Source: Rhodobacter sp. (GTDB lineage: Bacteria > Pseudomonadota > Alphaproteobacteria > Rhodobacterales > Rhodobacteraceae). Taken from it: a stretch of 36,445 nucleotides of DNA. Position numbers and translations under genes: made by a program. The notes under the pieces were generated by a model. That model was not told the DNA's origin, made no database searches, and worked only from the letters and a program-made list of their open reading frames with translations. This document shows, piece after piece, positions 9,346-16,554 of this stretch (positions are counted from its first letter, which is position 1; each line of letters begins with the position of its first letter). Location of the stretch: positions 1 to 36,445 of the forward strand of contig JASJDP010000037.1 in the NCBI GenBank assembly GCA_030065095.1, written 5' to 3'.

Positions 9346-10100
9346 GAATTGACCAGGCGCATCTCGGCTACGAAGTCATAGCTGTCGCCGCGGTAGATCG
9401 AGCGGGTGAATTCGACGACCCGGCCGTCGGGCAGGTACGACGTCCGCTCGATCCGGAGACCCGCCGCACCGGGGTCCACACCCAACAGTCCGGCGTCGTC
9501 CTCGCCCAGATTGATCGCGGAAAGTTTCTGGATCGCCCGGACCGGGCGATGGCCGTCCCGTTCCAGGACTTCGTAAAGCGATGTGGCCACCTCGGTCGGG
9601 GCGGGCAGCAGGTCGACCGGCAGCGCGGCCCGCTCGATCGCCATCGGTTGGCCCGAGGCCAGCCGCAGCCGCGAAATGCGCGACACGCTGTCGTCGGGGC
9701 CAAGGGCCAGCGCCACCTGTTCCTCGGGCGACGGCAGGAACACGCCGCGTTCCAGCCATTTCGATTCTGTATGGAAGCCGCGGCGCGCCATATCCTCGGT
9801 GAACGACGTCAGGCGCGACAGCGACTGTTCGATCCGGCGGTTGCGCGGTGCGACGAAGGATCCCGATCCCTGGCGTTGGGTGATCAGGCCGTCCTCTGCC
9901 ATGGCCTGGGTCGCCTTGCGCACCGTGACGCGCGACAGCCCGGTCATCGAGGCCAGCTCACGCTCTGGCGGCAACGGCGTGTTCGGCGGCAGGACTCCGG
10001 TCGAGATGGCTTCCTCGATCCGGCGGCGCAGCTGCAGATAGCGCGGGCCGCCGGCGTCCGAGAGCCACAGACCGGGGTCGAGGAAGCCGGCAATGCTCAT
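9342..10100 (-). CDS. GntR-family transcriptional regulator with UTRA domain (HutC/NagR type)
   Basis: This is a 252-residue regulator. Residues about 10-80 form the winged helix-turn-helix (YLQLRRRIEEAI...LPPERELASMTGLSRVTVRKATQAM...LITQRQGSGSFV). Residues about 90-245 form the UTRA ligand-binding domain, with RLTSFTEDM at its start and ERTSYLPDGRVVEFTRSIYRGD near its end. HutC-type members often sense phosphosugars; here GlcNAc-6P, GlcN-6P or MurNAc-6P is the likely effector. The start at 10100 overlaps the kinase stop (ATGA). It probably controls the divergent promoter region 10982-11150, whose mirrored repeats are the best operator candidates. Confidence 0.93.
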   Translation of the reverse strand: MSIAGFLDPGLWLSDAGGPRYLQLRRRIEEAISTGVLPPNTPLPPERELASMTGLSRVTVRKATQAMAEDGLITQRQGSGSFVAPRNRRIEQSLSRLTSFTEDMARRGFHTESKWLERGVFLPSPEEQVALALGPDDSVSRISRLRLASGQPMAIERAALPVDLLPAPTEVATSLYEVLERDGHRPVRAIQKLSAINLGEDDAGLLGVDPGAAGLRIERTSYLPDGRVVEFTRSIYRGDSYDFVAEMRLVNS

Positions 10101-10981
10101 GGCGCCGCCCCCGGCTGCATACGCAATGCAAGCTGGATCGCACCGTCGAGCGCGCTGCCCTGAGGTTCGATCAGATTGCCGGTATAGCGGTGATCGAGAT
10201 GGGCCGCGAAACGCGGCCCGACGCCGCCAATCAGGCAAAGCGCATCCCCCGTCCGAAAGCCGAGACTGTCCAGAGCCCGCGCCAGATAGGCGGCGCCGTC
10301 CCGAAGGATGCCGAGGGCTGCCGCGTCACCGGCCCCGGCGGCATCGAAGACCCGGGGCGCAAAGCGTGCATAGTCGGGCGGCGCGGCCGTGTTGGCATAG
10401 AAAACGATGGCGCCCGGGTCCTGACCGAACTCTGCAAGCAGCTCCGCCAGCAACTCTGACGAAGGCAGCAACCCGTCGCGCCATTCCAGCACGGCCGCCA
10501 GCGCGGCGCGGCCGATCCATGCGCCAGAGGCCTGATCGCCAAGCCAAAACCCCCAGCCGCCGACAAAGCTTTGCGCATCCCCCCGCTGCCGCCCCAGAAA
10601 CGACCCGGTGCCAAGGGCGGCAAGAAACCCGTCACGCCGGCCAAGCGCCCCGGCCATATTGGTCGGCCGGTCGTCGGTGACCCGAACGTTGCCCATCGGC
10701 AGGGAAACCTCGACAGCCTGTGCGACACATCCGTCGATCACGCCGGCCAGGCCCAGATAGGCGCGGGCATCCGCCAGGGCAGCGCGGCCAAGATCCGCCT
10801 TGTGCCAAGCCTCGTCGACCGTGGCGCGGATATTGGCAACCGCCTCGTCCATCGACGTCGCCGGATTGGCCGCCGCCCCCTGTGCCGAAGCCAGACGGGT
10901 CCCCGCCGCGGAACAGACGGCCACCCGGCAAGTCGAACCGCCGCCGTCCACGGCCACGATATGGCTTTGGCCATTCTCCAT
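10097..10981 (-). CDS. BadF/BadG-type N-acetylhexosamine kinase (NagK/MurK-like)
   Basis: This 294-residue protein belongs to the BadF/BadG/BcrA/BcrD branch of the ASKHA kinases. The N-terminal phosphate loop VDGGGSTCRVAV (from D12) and the later phosphate and adenosine elements (GRRDGFLAALGTGSF, GGWGFWLGDQASGAWIG, LIGGVGPRF) are visible. In this family some members phosphorylate GlcNAc, and MurK from Clostridium acetobutylicum phosphorylates both MurNAc and GlcNAc. With murQ opposite and nagA downstream, a GlcNAc/MurNAc 6-kinase is the most economical reading. It is the first gene of the leftward operon. Its AUG lies only 6 bases from a repeat of the putative operator, and no strong ribosome-binding site is visible apart from the AGG within that repeat. 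Confidence 0.88.
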   Translation of the reverse strand: MENGQSHIVAVDGGGSTCRVAVCSAAGTRLASAQGAAANPATSMDEAVANIRATVDEAWHKADLGRAALADARAYLGLAGVIDGCVAQAVEVSLPMGNVRVTDDRPTNMAGALGRRDGFLAALGTGSFLGRQRGDAQSFVGGWGFWLGDQASGAWIGRAALAAVLEWRDGLLPSSELLAELLAEFGQDPGAIVFYANTAAPPDYARFAPRVFDAAGAGDAAALGILRDGAAYLARALDSLGFRTGDALCLIGGVGPRFAAHLDHRYTGNLIEPQGSALDGAIQLALRMQPGAAP

Positions 10982-11150
10982 TAAAGATACCTATATAATA
11001 CCTATTCTCAGAATGAAAGACATATCCAATGCCAAATTCCCATGCCTTTGTAGAATAATGGCAGGAATGTGGCTTTCTCCGATAAATGGTAGACAAAAGG
11101 TATTAAATAGGTATTTTAATCCAAACACCGGGGGGATTCGCACAGCCGCC
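10982..11150 (+). promoter_or_regulatory. AT-rich divergent promoter/operator with mirrored direct-repeat pairs
   Basis: This 169-base gap between the sugar kinase (minus) and murQ (plus) is far richer in A+T than the surroundings. ATACCTAT occurs at 10987-10994 and 10998-11005, which is ATAGGTAT on the minus strand, repeated at an 11-bp step. On the plus strand AAAGGTAT (11096-11103) and ATAGGTAT (11107-11114) repeat at the same 11-bp step. The two pairs are mirror images about 109 bp apart, one next to each gene start. They are best read as operators for the GntR regulator encoded in the leftward operon; the pairing of site and regulator is inferred. Confidence 0.65.
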
Positions 11151-12041
11151 ATGCAGACAGAGGCACGTCATCCGCAGGCCGACGGGCTCGACGCCCGCCC
11201 GGATGCAGAGATCGGGCAGATTCTGTTGTCCGGTCAGCTTGCCGCTGTCGCGGCGGTCGAGGCGGCGATACCCATGATCGTCCAGGGGGCCGAGCTGATG
11301 GCCGGCGCATTGCGCGGGCCAGGGCGGCTCGTCTATGCGGCGGCCGGGTCCTCGGCGCTGATGGGCAATGCGGACGGGCTGGAACTGGCCGGAACCTTCG
11401 GCATCGATGCCGACCGGGTGATCCTGTGCATGGCCGGAGGGCTGCCGCAGCACGCCGCGATGCCGGGCGGAACCGAAGATGATACGGACCAGGCCGACCG
11501 GGATGCAACGCACCTGCAGCCCGCCGATGTGGTCATTGCCGTGACGGCCAGCGGACGAACACCCTATGCCGTCCGCTTCGCCGAATTGGCAAAAAAAGCT
11601 GGTGCCCGGGTGATCTGCATTGCCAACAATCCCGACGCCCCGATCTTCGCCCATGCCGACGTTCCGATTTGCCTGACGACGCCGCCGGAAGTGATTGCAG
11701 GATCGACCCGGATGGGGGCGGGGACCGCACAGAAGGCGGCGCTGAACATGATGTCGACCTTGATGGGGATCAAGTTGGGTCACGTACACGACGGTATGAT
11801 GGTCAATGTCCGTGCCGACAACACCAAGCTGCGCGATCGTGCCGTGTCGATGGTGGCGCGCATCGCCCGGGTAAGCGGGGACGCGGCGTTCCAAGCGCTG
11901 CAGGCATCGGGCTGGTCGGTCAAGCAGGCCGTCCTGCGGTTGGCCGGTGCGGCAGACCCGCAGGCGACGCTGGACCGGCACGGCGGACGGCTGCGTGCGG
12001 CGCTTGAGGATATCGAAACCCCGGCCCCGGCCGGACACTGA
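11151..12041 (+). CDS. murQ: N-acetylmuramic acid 6-phosphate etherase (divergent MurQ)
   Basis: MurQ cleaves the D-lactyl ether of MurNAc-6P to give GlcNAc-6P and lactate. The 296-residue length matches the family (E. coli about 298). The strongest signature is GSTRMGAGTAQKAALN (184-199), together with the phosphate-binding TASGRTPYA at 132-140 and the C-terminal helical part (LGHVHDGMMVNVRADNTKLRDRA). Glutamates E78 and E109 (in GGTEDD) are the likely equivalents of the two catalytic glutamates. The first SIS loop reads GSSALM rather than the usual GTSGRL, so this is a divergent member. The ATG at 11151 has only a weak, distant G-rich ribosome-binding site. It heads the rightward operon, 22 bases before the solute-binding protein gene. 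Confidence 0.88.
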   Translation: MQTEARHPQADGLDARPDAEIGQILLSGQLAAVAAVEAAIPMIVQGAELMAGALRGPGRLVYAAAGSSALMGNADGLELAGTFGIDADRVILCMAGGLPQHAAMPGGTEDDTDQADRDATHLQPADVVIAVTASGRTPYAVRFAELAKKAGARVICIANNPDAPIFAHADVPICLTTPPEVIAGSTRMGAGTAQKAALNMMSTLMGIKLGHVHDGMMVNVRADNTKLRDRAVSMVARIARVSGDAAFQALQASGWSVKQAVLRLAGAADPQATLDRHGGRLRAALEDIETPAPAGH

Positions 12042-12063
12042 CATCAACCAGGGGGAGGACCCG

Positions 12064-13311
12064 ATGACCTATATCAGATTGACCGGCGCATTGCTCGCCA
12101 CCACCGTACTCGCCGCTCCGGCGATGGCGGTGGATCTGACGATCGAAAGCTGGCGCAATGACGATCTGACGCTGTGGCAGAACGAAATCATCCCCGCTTT
12201 CGAGGCAAAGCATCCCGATATCAACGTGACCTTTGCACCGTCGGCCCCGGCTGAATACAACGCTGTGCTCAACTCCAAGCTCGATGCCGGGTCCGCCGGC
12301 GACCTGATCACCTGCCGGCCGTTCGACGCGTCGCTGGCGCTTTACGATGCAGGGCATCTGGCGGATCTGACCGATCTGCCGGGAATGGAAAACTTCTCGG
12401 ATGTGGCGAAATCCGCCTGGACCACCGATGACGGCTCGGCGACGTTCTGCGTGCCGATGGCCAGCGTCATCCACGGCTTCATCTACAACAAAGAGGCGTT
12501 CGACGAGGTCGGCGTCGAGGTTCCCGCCACCGAGGCAGAGTTCTTCGCCGTTCTCGATGCGATCAAGGCCGATGGCAGTTTTATCCCGATGGCGATGGGC
12601 ACCAACGATCAGTGGGAAGCCGCCACCATGGGCTACAACAACATCGGCCCGAACTACTGGAAGGGCGAAGAGGGCCGCCTGGCGCTGATCGCCGGTGATC
12701 AGAAACTGACCGACGAGCCGTGGGTCGCACCCTACCGGCACCTGGCCAGATGGGGCGAGTATCTGGGCGACGGGTACGAGGCCCAGACCTATCCCGACAG
12801 CCAGAACATCTTTACCCTTGGCCGCGCCGCGATCTATCCGGCCGGCAGCTGGGAGATCAGCGGATTCAACGCCCAGGCCGATTTCGAGATGGGCGCGTTC
12901 AAGCCGCCGCTGCCCGAGGGCGCGTCGGAGTGCTATATCTCGGACCACACCGACATCGCCATGGGGCTGAACGCCGCCTCGGCCAATGCCGAGGCCGCCC
13001 GGACCTTCCTCAGCTGGATGGGTACCGAGGAATTCGCGACGATTTACGCCAACGCGCTGCCCGGCTTCTTCTCGCTGTCGAGCTTCGACATCGCGATGGA
13101 GGACCCGCTGGCGCAAGAGTTCGTGTCCTGGCGGGGCGAGTGCAATTCGACGATCCGTTCGACCTATCAGATCCTGTCGCGCGGCACGCCGAACTTGGAA
13201 AACGAAACCTGGAACGCCTCGGCCCAGGTGATTAAGGGTGCCGAAAGCCCCGAAGACGCCGGCATGCGGCTGCAGGAAGGTCTCGCCAGCTGGTACGGGC
13301 CTCAGCAATAA
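12064..13311 (+). CDS. ABC sugar-binding protein (family 1 extracellular solute-binding protein)
   Basis: This 415-residue periplasmic protein has a signal peptide (MTYIRLTGALLATTVLAAPAMA, cut after AMA; residues 1-22 in two parts: charged/polar start, then hydrophobic core). The mature protein begins VDLTIESWRNDD and follows the family-1 (MalE-like) plan. GGGGGAGGA just upstream of the ATG is a strong ribosome-binding site. It delivers the sugar to the two permeases downstream. Position immediately after murQ and opposite the kinase/nagA operon suggests a GlcNAc-, MurNAc- or chitobiose-type ligand; this is inferred from context only. A large inverted repeat begins about 58 bases after its stop. 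Confidence 0.93.
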   Translation: MTYIRLTGALLATTVLAAPAMAVDLTIESWRNDDLTLWQNEIIPAFEAKHPDINVTFAPSAPAEYNAVLNSKLDAGSAGDLITCRPFDASLALYDAGHLADLTDLPGMENFSDVAKSAWTTDDGSATFCVPMASVIHGFIYNKEAFDEVGVEVPATEAEFFAVLDAIKADGSFIPMAMGTNDQWEAATMGYNNIGPNYWKGEEGRLALIAGDQKLTDEPWVAPYRHLARWGEYLGDGYEAQTYPDSQNIFTLGRAAIYPAGSWEISGFNAQADFEMGAFKPPLPEGASECYISDHTDIAMGLNAASANAEAARTFLSWMGTEEFATIYANALPGFFSLSSFDIAMEDPLAQEFVSWRGECNSTIRSTYQILSRGTPNLENETWNASAQVIKGAESPEDAGMRLQEGLASWYGPQQ

Positions 13312-13632
13312 AGAAAATCGTGCGGGCCGTCCCCCATTGTGGCCGGTCCGCCGCTTGAGATTTGGGGAGCCTCCGGCGGGAATATTTCCAGACCAAAGAT
13401 GACCAATGGTCCGCCTGAAACGTCGGGTCGCGGCCCGGGGCGACGTATCATCTTATCTTTGGTCATCAAGTATTCCCGCCGGAGGCATCCGACACCGGCA
13501 ACCGGGCGCATGCGTTCATGATTTGTAAACTAACATCAGCAAGGTTCGGTCCCACGGTACAGGCAGGAATGCCGATGACCGTGACCGAAGATGGCACTCC
13601 GGTCTCTTGGCTGGGACCGGAGTGTTTCGCCC
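13312..13632. other. Intercistronic region holding an inverted repeat and a possible leader peptide
   Basis: This 321-base gap separates the solute-binding protein gene from the first permease gene. It contains the inverted repeat at 13369-13486. From about 13500 the DNA is plainer. A 23-codon reading frame (ATG at 13569 to TAG at 13638-13640, with AGGCAGGA upstream) ends inside the permease start region; translation of it is unproven. Confidence 0.6.
13369..13486. repeat. Two-part inverted repeat (Rhodobacteraceae-type palindromic element)
   Basis: GCCTCCGGCGGGAATA at 13369-13384 is the exact reverse complement of 13471-13486. An inner pair, GACCAAAGAT (13391-13400) with ATCTTTGGTC (13455-13464), follows after six unpaired bases on each side. 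The transcript could form a long stem of 16 plus 10 bp with an internal loop. The arm CTCCGGCGGGA(A/G)TATTT followed by a GATGA-type end resembles a short dispersed element that I recall as common between genes of Rhodobacteraceae. Here it could stabilise or attenuate mRNA between the binding-protein and permease cistrons. Confidence 0.85.
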
Positions 13633-14550
13633 ATGGCTAGCCGCCGCCCGATCCGCTGGCACATCGCGGTGTTCCTGGCGCCGGCGGTGCTGGTCTACAC
13701 GGCGATCATGATCTTCCCGCTCTTCAACACGCTGCGACTGGCGCTCTTCACAGAGGTCGACAATGTCCGTCATTTCGTCGGGCTTCAGAATTTCCGGACG
13801 CTGTTCGGCGACCCGCGCTGGTCCGAGTCGTTCTGGAACGCGCTCGGCAACAACTTCTGGTTCTTCTTCATCCACATGCTGGTTCAGAACCCGATCGGCA
13901 TCCTGCTGGCGGCGATCCTCAGCCACCCCCGCCTGCGCTTCGCCGCGCTCTACCGGTCGGCGATCTTCATCCCCACCATCCTGTCCTTCGTCATCGTCGG
14001 CTTCGCGTGGAAGCTGATCCTGTCGCCGATCTGGGGCATCGCGCCGTCCATGCTCGATGCGGTGGGCCTGAAATGGCTTTATGCGCCCTGGCTCGGCAAA
14101 GAGGAATATGCGTTGACCGCCCTGTCATTGGTCTCGGTCTGGCAATTCGTCGGCATCCCGATGATGCTGATCTACGCGGCGCTGCTGACGATCCCCGAAG
14201 AGATCCTGGAGGCGGCAGAGGTCGAGGGCATCACCGGCATGTCCGCCTTCTGGAAGATCAAGCTGCCGCTGATCCTGCCCTCGATCGGGATCATCTCGAT
14301 CCTGACCTTCGTCGGAAACTTCAATGCCTTCGATCTGATCTATGCGGCGCAGGGCGCGCTGGCCGGGCCGGATTTCTCGACCGATATCCTGGGCACCTTC
14401 CTCTACCGGACCTTCTTCGGCTTCCAGCTTCAGCTGGGCGATCCGCATATGGGCTCGGCCATCGCGACGGCGATGTTCGCGATCATCCTGATCGGCGTCT
14501 GCATTTACCTGTTCGGTATCCAGACCCGCATGAGACGGTACCAGTTCTGA
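13633..14550 (+). CDS. ABC sugar permease, MalF/UgpA type
   Basis: This is a 305-residue inner-membrane protein with about six transmembrane helices. The first is HIAVFLAPAVLVYTAIMIFPL. The ATPase-docking EAA loop is EAAEVEGITGMSAFWKIKLP, and a hydrophobic final helix precedes a basic end (TRMRRYQF). It pairs with the next gene product to form the membrane channel of a carbohydrate ABC importer. The start at 13633 has GGAG about 10 bases upstream; an in-frame ATG at 13591 would add 14 residues and is less likely. The stop overlaps the next start (TGATG). Confidence 0.94.
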   Translation: MASRRPIRWHIAVFLAPAVLVYTAIMIFPLFNTLRLALFTEVDNVRHFVGLQNFRTLFGDPRWSESFWNALGNNFWFFFIHMLVQNPIGILLAAILSHPRLRFAALYRSAIFIPTILSFVIVGFAWKLILSPIWGIAPSMLDAVGLKWLYAPWLGKEEYALTALSLVSVWQFVGIPMMLIYAALLTIPEEILEAAEVEGITGMSAFWKIKLPLILPSIGIISILTFVGNFNAFDLIYAAQGALAGPDFSTDILGTFLYRTFFGFQLQLGDPHMGSAIATAMFAIILIGVCIYLFGIQTRMRRYQF

Positions 14551-15389
14551 TGCACAAGGCGCGCCGAAATCCCGCAAACCTGATCGCGATGCATGGCATC
14601 CTGATCCTCTATACCTGCATCGCGCTGTTTCCGGTCTTCGTGATCCTGATCAACAGCTTCAAGACCCGCAAGGCGATCTTCCGCGAGCCGCTGGCGCTGC
14701 CGGGTGCCGACAGCTTCAGCCTGATCGGCTACGAGACGGTTCTGAGGCAGGGCGACTTTTTCGGTTATTTCCAGAACTCGATGATCGTCACGGTCTGCTC
14801 GCTGTTCTTCATCCTGCTGTTCGGCGCCATGGCCGCGTTTGCCCTGGCCGAGTACCGTTTCCGGGGCAACACCCTGATGGGGCTTTATCTGGCGCTTGGC
14901 ATCATGATCCCGATCCGGATCGGCACGGTGGCGATCCTGGAACTGATGGTGTCGACCGGGCTAGTAAACACGCTGATGGCGCTGATCCTAGTCTACACCG
15001 CGCAGGGGCTGCCGCTGGCCGTGTTCATCCTCAGCGAATTCATGCGTGGCGTGTCGGACGATCTGAAGAACGCCGGCAGGATCGACGGTCTGTCAGAGTA
15101 CATGATCTTTTTCCGTCTCGCGCTGCCCCTCGTCCGTCCGGCACTGGCGACGGTGGCGGTGTTCAACATGATTCCCATCTGGAACGATCTGTGGTTCCCG
15201 CTGATCCTGGCACCGGCGGAGTCGACAAAGACGCTGACGCTGGGGTCCCAGGTCTTCATCGGTCAGTTCGTCACCGACTGGAACGCGGTCTTGTCGGCCT
15301 TGTCGATGGCGATCCTGCCCGTGCTGATCCTCTATGTCATCTTTTCGCGGCAACTGATCCGCGGCATCACCTCGGGGGCTGTGAAATGA
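14550..15389 (+). CDS. ABC sugar permease, MalG/UgpE type
   Basis: This is a 279-residue permease with about six membrane helices beginning at GILILYTCIALFPVFVILINSF. Its docking loop is NAGRIDGLSEYMIFFRLALP, and the SFKTRKAIFREP segment after helix 1 is typical of MalG-type subunits. Its ATG shares one base with the previous stop (TGATG), so the two permeases are translationally coupled. Its stop is followed by an unusual run of palindromes before the Gfo/Idh/MocA gene. Confidence 0.94.
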   Translation: MHKARRNPANLIAMHGILILYTCIALFPVFVILINSFKTRKAIFREPLALPGADSFSLIGYETVLRQGDFFGYFQNSMIVTVCSLFFILLFGAMAAFALAEYRFRGNTLMGLYLALGIMIPIRIGTVAILELMVSTGLVNTLMALILVYTAQGLPLAVFILSEFMRGVSDDLKNAGRIDGLSEYMIFFRLALPLVRPALATVAVFNMIPIWNDLWFPLILAPAESTKTLTLGSQVFIGQFVTDWNAVLSALSMAILPVLILYVIFSRQLIRGITSGAVK

Positions 15390-15407
15390 CGGGGGCGAAG
15401 CGCCGGG

Positions 15408-15508
15408 AAGGCCTTTCGAAAGGCCTTGCGCCAAGCGGTTTCGAAACCGCTTTCAAGCCGCTCGCAAGCGGCATGTGCAAGAGCCTTCGACGGCTCTTGA
15501 CCGGTCAA
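15408..15508. repeat. Run of five short palindromes between permease and oxidoreductase genes
   Basis: Four palindromic units of about 20 bp follow at steps of 22-25 bp, each beginning AAG. Unit 1 (15408-15427) is a perfect palindrome with arms AAGGCC/GGCCTT. Unit 2 (15433-15452) is perfect, with arms AAGCGG/CCGCTT. Both share the centre TTTCGAAA. Unit 3 (15457-15472) has stem GCCGCT/AGCGGC with loop CGCA. Unit 4 (15479-15498) has stem AAGAGCC/GGCTCTT around TTCGAC. A fifth palindrome, TTGACCGGTCAA, lies at 15497-15508, just before the ribosome-binding site of the next gene. The arms differ in sequence while the architecture is kept. Confidence 0.9.
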
Positions 15509-15525
15509 GACACAGGAGCCGCCAT

Positions 15526-16554
15526 ATGATCCGCGCCGTTATCGCCGGGCTCGGCAACATGGGGCTGTCCCATGCGCTGGCCCACCATCACCATCCGGGC
15601 GCCGAGATCGTCGCGCTGGTGAACCGTTCGGCCGTCGATTTGCCGCCGGAGTTGCGTGGCTATCCGTTCTACAAGACCTTCGAGGAAGGACTGGCGGCGG
15701 CCCCCGACCTCGTCTGCATCGCCACCTATTCCGACAGCCATGCGGACTATGCCGTGGCCGCCATGGAAGCGGGGGCGCATGTCTTCGTCGAGAAACCGCT
15801 GGCGACCACCGTGGCGGATGCCGAACGGGTCGTGGCAACGGCGGTCGGCACCGGGCGCAAGTTGGTCGTCGGTTACATTCTGCGCCACCACCCGTCGTGG
15901 ATGCGGTTGATCGAAGAGGCGCGCGCCCTGGGAGGCCCGTATGTGTTCCGGCTGAACCTCAACCAGCAGTCGCAGGGGGACACGTGGGAGACGCACAAGG
16001 CGCTTATGCAGACGACGTCGCCGATCGTCGACTGCGGTGTGCACTATGTCGACGTGATGTGCCAAATCACCGATGCCCGGCCGGTGCGGGTGCATGGCAT
16101 GGGGCTGCGGCTGTCGGACGAGATCGCCCCGGACATGTACAATTACGGCCAGTTTCAGGTGGTGTTCGACGATGGCTCGGTCGGCTGGTACGAGGCCGGC
16201 TGGGGACCGATGATGTCGGAAACCGCCTTTTTCGTGAAGGACATCATAAGCCCCAACGGCGCGGTGTCGATCACCGACGAAAGCACGGGTGACAGCGACA
16301 GTGTCGAAGGGCATACGCGGGTCGGCGCGATCCGGGTGCACCGCTACGGCGGCGACGAGGTGATCGGGATGCCCGACGAACCCGGCCATCAGGCGCTGTG
16401 CGACGCCGAACAGGCCTTCATGCTGCGCGCCATCGCCGAGGATATCGACCTGACGCGGCACATGGACGATGCCGTACAGTCCCTGCGCATCTGCCTGGCG
16501 GCGGATGAGAGCATCCGGACGGGCCGGGTAATCGACTTAAGGAGCCAGGAATGA
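15526..16554 (+). CDS. Gfo/Idh/MocA-family NAD(P)-dependent oxidoreductase in the amino-sugar operon
   Basis: This is a 342-residue protein. The N-terminal Rossmann domain has the dinucleotide loop AGLGNMG (about residues 8-14) and EKPLAT (about 96-101, with the usual Lys). The C-terminal alpha/beta domain has DCGVHYVDVM (the usual Asp and His of the active site). AGGAG at 15514-15518 sits 7 bases before the ATG at 15526. Its stop overlaps the ATPase start (ATGA), so it is an integral part of the import operon. Members oxidise sugars or polyols, and some act as NAD-dependent glycosidases through transient oxidation. Its substrate cannot be read from the sequence; an imported amino-sugar glycoside is the contextual guess. 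Confidence 0.9.
   Translation: MIRAVIAGLGNMGLSHALAHHHHPGAEIVALVNRSAVDLPPELRGYPFYKTFEEGLAAAPDLVCIATYSDSHADYAVAAMEAGAHVFVEKPLATTVADAERVVATAVGTGRKLVVGYILRHHPSWMRLIEEARALGGPYVFRLNLNQQSQGDTWETHKALMQTTSPIVDCGVHYVDVMCQITDARPVRVHGMGLRLSDEIAPDMYNYGQFQVVFDDGSVGWYEAGWGPMMSETAFFVKDIISPNGAVSITDESTGDSDSVEGHTRVGAIRVHRYGGDEVIGMPDEPGHQALCDAEQAFMLRAIAEDIDLTRHMDDAVQSLRICLAADESIRTGRVIDLRSQE

Noticed and set aside
10800-11150. Upstream in-frame extension of murQ
   Set aside because: It would run antisense through the kinase gene and across the AT-rich promoter; the ATG at 11151 matches the family length.
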